From: an uncultured Alphaproteobacteria bacterium
GTDB taxonomy: Bacteria > Pseudomonadota > Alphaproteobacteria > Bin95
Direction: 5' to 3'
Length of the DNA: 9,347 nt
Assembly (NCBI GenBank): GCA_913060845.1
Contig: CAJXVF010000056.1
Location: forward strand, 1 to 9,347
In this document: in pieces, positions 6,212 to 9,347 of the stretch
How positions within the stretch are numbered: position 1 is the stretch's first letter
How the letters are laid out: the number at the start of each line of letters is the position of its first letter
The notes under the pieces: generated by a model
What the model was told of the DNA's origin: nothing
Seen by the model: the letters and a program-made list of their open reading frames with translations, nothing else
Databases searched by the model: none
Position numbers and translations under genes: made by a program

Positions 6212-7057
6212 ATGTCTCGTGATCGCGTTATTGTCTCTTTATCTACCATTCCTCCACGTTTTGGAAAGCTGCGGCCCGTCTTACATAGTCTATTAAATCA
6301 GTCCCACCCAGCAGATGAGATCCGGCTCTATATTCCCAAAATATATAAGCGGTTTGGTGCATATAATCTTGACCAATTGACCATCCCCGAGGGCGTTACA
6401 GTAAAAATAGTTGAAACTGATATGGGGCCGGCAACTAAAATTTTACCGTGCATCCGCGATCACCGGGGACAGGATGTGGTGCTTGTCTATTGCGACGATG
6501 ACAGACTTTATGCGCGTACGTGGCTGGCGGCACTGGTACAAGAACTTCAGCAACGCCCAAATCACGCGATCACAGCATCTGGGGCAGACCTTTCAAGAAC
6601 TTATCAGATTGAGTGCGACACTCAAATGCAACAGCCGCGAGCGATTCGTAAACGCGTCAAATATGATCGAAATTATTTAGGTCAGCGTATGATGCAATTT
6701 GCGCGCCGCACCCTTGGAATCCATGCGCCAAAACCACATCGGTATCTTTATGAATCGGGCGGTTATGTTGATTTTGCCATGGGGGTTGGAGGCGTGGCAC
6801 TGCGTCCGTCTGATATGCCCGAGATTGCCTTTAACATACCAGATGTAGCATGGCCTGTTGATGACATCTGGCTTTCAGGATGTCTTGCGATCAACGGCGT
6901 TCGTATCTGGGCGAGCGACAAAGCCCTCATGCCCACCCCAGCCGACAGCAGTGAAATAGAAGCACTTGTAGATGCAACCTTTGACGGGTTGGGCCGACAC
7001 GAAAGTGATCGCACCTGCATAGCCTATTTACGCGCAACCTACGGAATTTGGTCCTGA
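6212..7057 (+). CDS. GT-A-type glycosyltransferase (family 2-like)
   Basis: This 281-residue enzyme probably transfers a sugar from a nucleotide-sugar donor during surface polysaccharide or glycolipid synthesis. It opens with RVIVSLSTIPPRFGKL (5-20), a strand and loop typical of donor binding. A DxD-like CDDD follows at 94-97 for metal and donor phosphate. A GVGGVALRPSDM stretch lies at 191-202, and PVDDIWLSG at 215-223 probably holds acidic catalytic or structural residues. No transmembrane segment is seen, so it is likely cytosolic or peripheral. The frame can begin at GTG 6161, but ATG 6212 follows an AGAAAG purine stretch and starts just ahead of the conserved first strand, so I prefer it. 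Its end overlaps the end of the converging methyltransferase gene by 19 bp. Donor and acceptor cannot be told from the sequence. Confidence 0.8.
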   Translation: MSRDRVIVSLSTIPPRFGKLRPVLHSLLNQSHPADEIRLYIPKIYKRFGAYNLDQLTIPEGVTVKIVETDMGPATKILPCIRDHRGQDVVLVYCDDDRLYARTWLAALVQELQQRPNHAITASGADLSRTYQIECDTQMQQPRAIRKRVKYDRNYLGQRMMQFARRTLGIHAPKPHRYLYESGGYVDFAMGVGGVALRPSDMPEIAFNIPDVAWPVDDIWLSGCLAINGVRIWASDKALMPTPADSSEIEALVDATFDGLGRHESDRTCIAYLRATYGIWS

Positions 7058-7896
7058 AAAGGAGTTACCGTTAGCGTGTAAAACTCTGGCAACACCTCGT
7101 CAGGATGTTTAGCCACATTTGGCCGATCTAATAAATGCGGAAGCTGGGGAAGGGCTGTATCCACGATTTGTCGATCTCTGCGCAGTAGGGTCGCCTCAAA
7201 GACTGTAGAGAGCTGACCACTTGGTGATGCAACCAGAGGCAGGCTATTATTATGGTGTAGGTGGATAATATCAAAATGTGTCTGCAACCGTGCAAAGAGC
7301 GCTGATACCATATCGAAATGGGCGCGTTCATAGATGCGATCAAAATCATGCAGCTCAATAACCATCTGCCGAAACCGGGTCAGCGTATCGGTACTAACTG
7401 CCGCAAGAACATTATATTCAGCGCCTTCAATATCAATTTCTAAGAGAAGATCTCCGCTTCCAGTATCGGACTGGGCAATCCAATCCTCCAAAGAAATAAA
7501 TTCACCTTCCGTTTGTGCGCCCAGGAATTTTGGCAAAAAGGTCATATTGGAGCGCATATCAGTCGGACTATCTACCGACGCATCCGCCATATGTACTGCA
7601 ATACCGCGCTCTGCGAGGGCCAGGTCAAATTCAATTTCGTCAGACACCCCTGGCGAATAGCAGGCTACAATACCATCAAAATCATCGGCAAGTAGGTATC
7701 CCCCATCCTGATCGGAGCCAATCCGACACAGACTGTGTCCGGTGCTTGTCAAACAAATTGATCTGAGGAACGCTGTCACCTCATCTGCGGAAACCGCATC
7801 TGGCCGAGCGGCTTGCGCCGCAATCCGAGATTCCAGCTTTCGCTGATGTCGCATCAGCTTTCGCTGCCTATTCAATCTCGACAACTTGTCTATCAT
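7039..7896 (-). CDS. FkbM-family SAM-dependent methyltransferase
   Basis: This 285-residue protein probably methylates a hydroxyl on a glycan or related surface product using S-adenosylmethionine. Residues 1-35 are basic and probably helical. SDQDGGYLLADD (61-72) and ACYSPGVSDEIEFD (78-91) form the SAM-binding entry, where FkbM proteins usually have G-G-E or similar. HMADAS (102-107) should hold the acidic ribose-binding residue. LLLEIDIEGAEYNVL (150-164) is the FkbM hallmark (K/E-ID-EGAE), and MVIELHDF follows at 178-185. The ATG at 7894-7896 has a good AGGAG (7906-7910, minus strand) at normal spacing. The gene converges on the glycosyltransferase gene, so the two are not one operon, yet both suit glycan modification. 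The exact substrate is unknown. Confidence 0.82.
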   Translation of the reverse strand: MIDKLSRLNRQRKLMRHQRKLESRIAAQAARPDAVSADEVTAFLRSICLTSTGHSLCRIGSDQDGGYLLADDFDGIVACYSPGVSDEIEFDLALAERGIAVHMADASVDSPTDMRSNMTFLPKFLGAQTEGEFISLEDWIAQSDTGSGDLLLEIDIEGAEYNVLAAVSTDTLTRFRQMVIELHDFDRIYERAHFDMVSALFARLQTHFDIIHLHHNNSLPLVASPSGQLSTVFEATLLRRDRQIVDTALPQLPHLLDRPNVAKHPDEVLPEFYTLTVTPFQDQIP

Positions 7897-8154
7897 GCGT
7901 TCAATCTCCTCGTATTGATTTGGGCTGAAATATCCAAACGCTAATTGTAGGGACTTTTTGTCCTAATAGTGCCCAGAACCTTTTCGCAATGGTTTTTCTA
8001 CTTTCTCACGTTGCTCGGCTTTGTTGATGGCGTGGATGTCGCCTCCCGACGGCATGCACGCTATGAACAAAGGCCCGCTGATTTAACCGACATTCCCCAA
8101 GTGGCCTGCCGTTTGACGGCAAGATCGCTTGATTGGGCCTGTTGAACAAGTGTT
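7897..8154. other. Gap between methyltransferase start and Tn3 debris
   Basis: This segment should contain the minus-strand promoter of the methyltransferase. Its AT-rich part, about 7910-7965, is the likely site, but no convincing -35/-10 pair could be fixed. The more GC-rich remainder leads to the terminal repeat of the miniature element at 8155. A plus-strand frame with protein-like character is listed separately. Confidence 0.4.
7969..8145 (+). other. Unidentified ORF remnant beside the transposon end
   Basis: A 58-codon frame with possible GTG start at 7969 ends 9 bp before the terminal inverted repeat. It reads VPRTFSQWFFYFLTLLGF, then a charged part with VASRRHARYEQRPADL, and ends SLDWAC. 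The hydrophobic segment and balanced composition look like real protein, but no family is recognised and no ribosome-binding site is evident. It may be the 3' end of a gene whose 5' part was lost in rearrangement, or it may be chance. Confidence 0.22.
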
Positions 8155-8190
8155 GGGTTCGTCCCAACAAAGGTACGCAATGCGACATGG
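8155..8190 (+). repeat. Terminal inverted repeat, left (outer) copy
   Basis: It begins GGGTTCG at 8155 and contains TCCCAACAAAGGTAC (8162-8176) and AATGCGACAT (8179-8188). It pairs with the inverted copy at 8471-8506 at 30 of 36 positions by eye. Confidence 0.85.
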
Positions 8191-8258
8191 CGTTCGCGGT
8201 ATAATGTTGGCGTGATGGCATTTTTCCTGTTTTTGCCCCTCCCGTTTTGCTGCGCTGT

Positions 8259-8417
8259 TTATGCTGCCTTTTTCGGGGGCAGGATACCAAGGGTATCGCG
8301 GAGCTTTTCCTCGGAGAAGTCGTACTCGCCGAGCATGTTGATATGTGTCCATGACATGGGCGAATGAGAGGCGATCAAGCGTAGCAGGTTTGTCTGGCCT
8401 CGGTGTCTGGAGCCTTT
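8259..8417 (-). pseudogene. tnpA: C-terminal fragment of a Tn3-family transposase
   Basis: The minus-strand frame is open from just after a stop at 8418-8420 to a TAA at 8259-8261, giving 52 codons without a plausible start. Residues LLRLIASHSPMSWTHINMLG then EYDF match the extreme C-terminal pattern of Tn3 transposases, where a 'SPxxWxHIxxxGxY' segment precedes a short tail. The tail here is SEEKLRDTLGILPPKKAA. The first ~8 codons are probably not native and mark the internal deletion junction. About 70 bp separate the stop from the terminal repeat, normal for a Tn3 right end. It lies inside the miniature element and cannot make a working transposase. Confidence 0.72.
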
Positions 8418-8470
8418 TCAACCTGTCTGGTCAGGCAAACAATCATGCGCGTCAGAAATCAGGGATAATC

Positions 8471-8506
8471 CTATGTCGCATTTTGTACCTTTGTTGGGAT
8501 AGACCC
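8471..8506 (-). repeat. Terminal inverted repeat, right (inner) copy
   Basis: Read on the minus strand from 8506, it begins GGGTCTA and contains TCCCAACAAAGGTAC and AATGCGACAT, inverted relative to the copy at 8155-8190. Six of 36 positions differ, in three clusters. The repeat supplies the last eleven codons and the TAG stop of the broken tnpA frame to its right. Confidence 0.85.
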
Positions 8507-9347
8507 GATAGACGGCAATTGCTTGTACAAATCCAGAACGAGGCCTTCCGCTTCGGCAGGGACGGCTGCGCTGAGCCGTTCGATCTTCAGCGCGCCGTCT
8601 TTGATGCTGCCACCCGGAATGGTGCCCGCTTTGGCCGCTTGCGCCAGCCGCTTCAAGGCCCGTGCCATGCGGGCTTTGCGGTCGGCCAGCCAATCGGCCG
8701 GGTCAAACGGCACAACCAGTCTTGGCGTCGCCTGTGCTGTTGCGATTGGCACAAGGGCGTCTTTCAAATCAGCGTAGCGGCGGGACTGGGCCAGCCAAAT
8801 GTCACCGGACAGGAAGGCTTCGCGCAGATGGAACATCACAGCCACCTCCCACAGCCGATGATCGCCGGGTTCCTGATCTTGAAGGTGGCGATGCCATTTG
8901 GAGCCACGGCGCAGGAAGGTCGTTGGCCGCGCCGTCACCGGATCGCCGCCGCCGATGACAAGCTGTGCTGCCCCGATCAAAGGTTCTGTCACGGGGGCGG
9001 CCTGCACATCAAGCATGCGCAACATGCGGGGCGCGTAGCGGCGAAACCGATAGTATCCCTGCCCAACATGGGCCAAAGCATCGGCGGCCATCGTGTTGGT
9101 AAGTTGGGCGGCGGTGGCAACCAACACCTCAAGAGCCTGCCAACCACAGGTCGCAGCAATTGCGCCCTCGAGAGCTGCAGTATCACCACGCGCTTCCAGC
9201 AAGGCAGCACCCAAACCTGAGAAGGCGCGTAACGTGCCGTGCAGCGATGTCTTGGCGTAGGCAATGCGGGCATCGCAGCGCGTTTTGGCCTCGTTCCAAG
9301 TTTTGCCGACGATGCGGTCATGTGTCTCAACGACCGTATCGTCGGCA
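8471..9347 (-). pseudogene. tnpA: Tn3-family transposase, central fragment truncated at both ends
   Basis: The frame is open from the right edge of the window, so the N-terminus lies outside; the TTG at 9214 is not a start. The first native residues read ADDTVVETHDRIVG. Family-typical stretches follow: LVATAAQLTNTMAADALAHV, QGYYRFRRYAPRMLRMLD, and HRLWEVAVMFHLREAF then LSGDIWLAQSRRYADLKDAL. Together these are diagnostic of the central part of Tn3 TnpA, roughly the middle third of a protein near 1000 residues. Native coding ends at LYKQLPSI (8507), after about 280 residues. The catalytic DDE region, expected downstream, is gone. The last 11 codons and the stop are read out of the abutting inverted repeat. 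It is almost certainly inactive. It may be kin of the element that gave the miniature copy, but the interrupted and inserted copies need not be the same element. Confidence 0.9.

Larger units (their letters stand above)
8155..8506 (-). mobile_element. Miniature Tn3-derived inverted-repeat element (TIME-like), about 352 bp
   Basis: The segment is bounded by 36-bp inverted repeats beginning GGGT at each outer end (8155-8190 and 8471-8506), the length and first bases expected of Tn3-family termini. Inside, on the minus strand, are a short subterminal stretch, the last ~50 codons of a Tn3-type transposase and about 70 bp of non-coding right end. This is the structure of an internally deleted Tn3 transposon or TIME: both ends kept, transposase gene mostly lost, movable only if transposase is supplied in trans. 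It abuts the tnpA fragment on its right. The 5 bp on each side (GTGTT and GATAG on the plus strand) do not match, so no target duplication is visible. Confidence 0.72.

Noticed and set aside
8345..9220. A long plus-strand frame of 291 codons opposite the transposase
   Set aside because: It is antisense to a clear Tn3 TnpA reading frame, has no recognisable domain, and runs across the terminal repeat and the junction.

Overview
The window looks like part of a mobilizable plasmid of an alphaproteobacterium, probably of the Rhodobacterales or a close relative. It is assembled from pieces with different base composition. The taxon is inferred from the GC-rich coding style of the mobilization genes, the alphaproteobacterial look of the relaxase fusion and transposase, and the surface-polysaccharide cargo. 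No rRNA, tRNA or core gene is present to confirm it. The first 47 bases are not biological: they are an Illumina Nextera P7 adapter with its index, so real sequence begins at about base 48.

Layout from left to right. (1) 48-3658, GC-rich mobilization module: the 3' part of a small membrane-protein gene, a 132-bp gap that may hold oriT, a MobC-like accessory gene, and a large relaxase fused to LPD7, DUF3991-like and TOPRIM-type primase domains. The MobC-like and relaxase genes overlap by 4 bp. (2) 3659-5795, replication module of lower GC: a pyrimidine-rich tandem repeat, three tandem 22-bp iterons plus a degenerate fourth, a Rep_3-type initiator, a secreted pentapeptide-repeat protein overlapping rep by 4 bp, and a small HTH/coiled-coil DNA-binding protein. 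Related repeats flank the last gene. (3) 5796-6211, a junction with a short signal-peptide ORF but no clear full gene. (4) 6212-7896, two convergent cargo genes that overlap at their 3' ends: a GT-A-fold glycosyltransferase and a FkbM-type methyltransferase, plausibly acting on a surface glycan. (5) 7897-9347, transposon wreckage: a Tn3-family tnpA running off the right edge, broken by a roughly 350-bp miniature element. That element has 36-bp terminal inverted repeats and still carries the last ~50 codons of a Tn3-type transposase.

How the parts work together. Rep acting at the iterons would drive replication, and the HTH protein probably assists or regulates it. MobC and the relaxase would nick a nearby oriT for transfer by a helper conjugation system; no type IV secretion genes are visible. 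The glycosyltransferase and methyltransferase are passenger genes. The Tn3 remnants record insertion and deletion at the right side. I see no convincing new defence or regulatory system. The best leads are the miniature Tn3 derivative, the secreted pentapeptide gene coupled to rep, and the repeats around the HTH gene.
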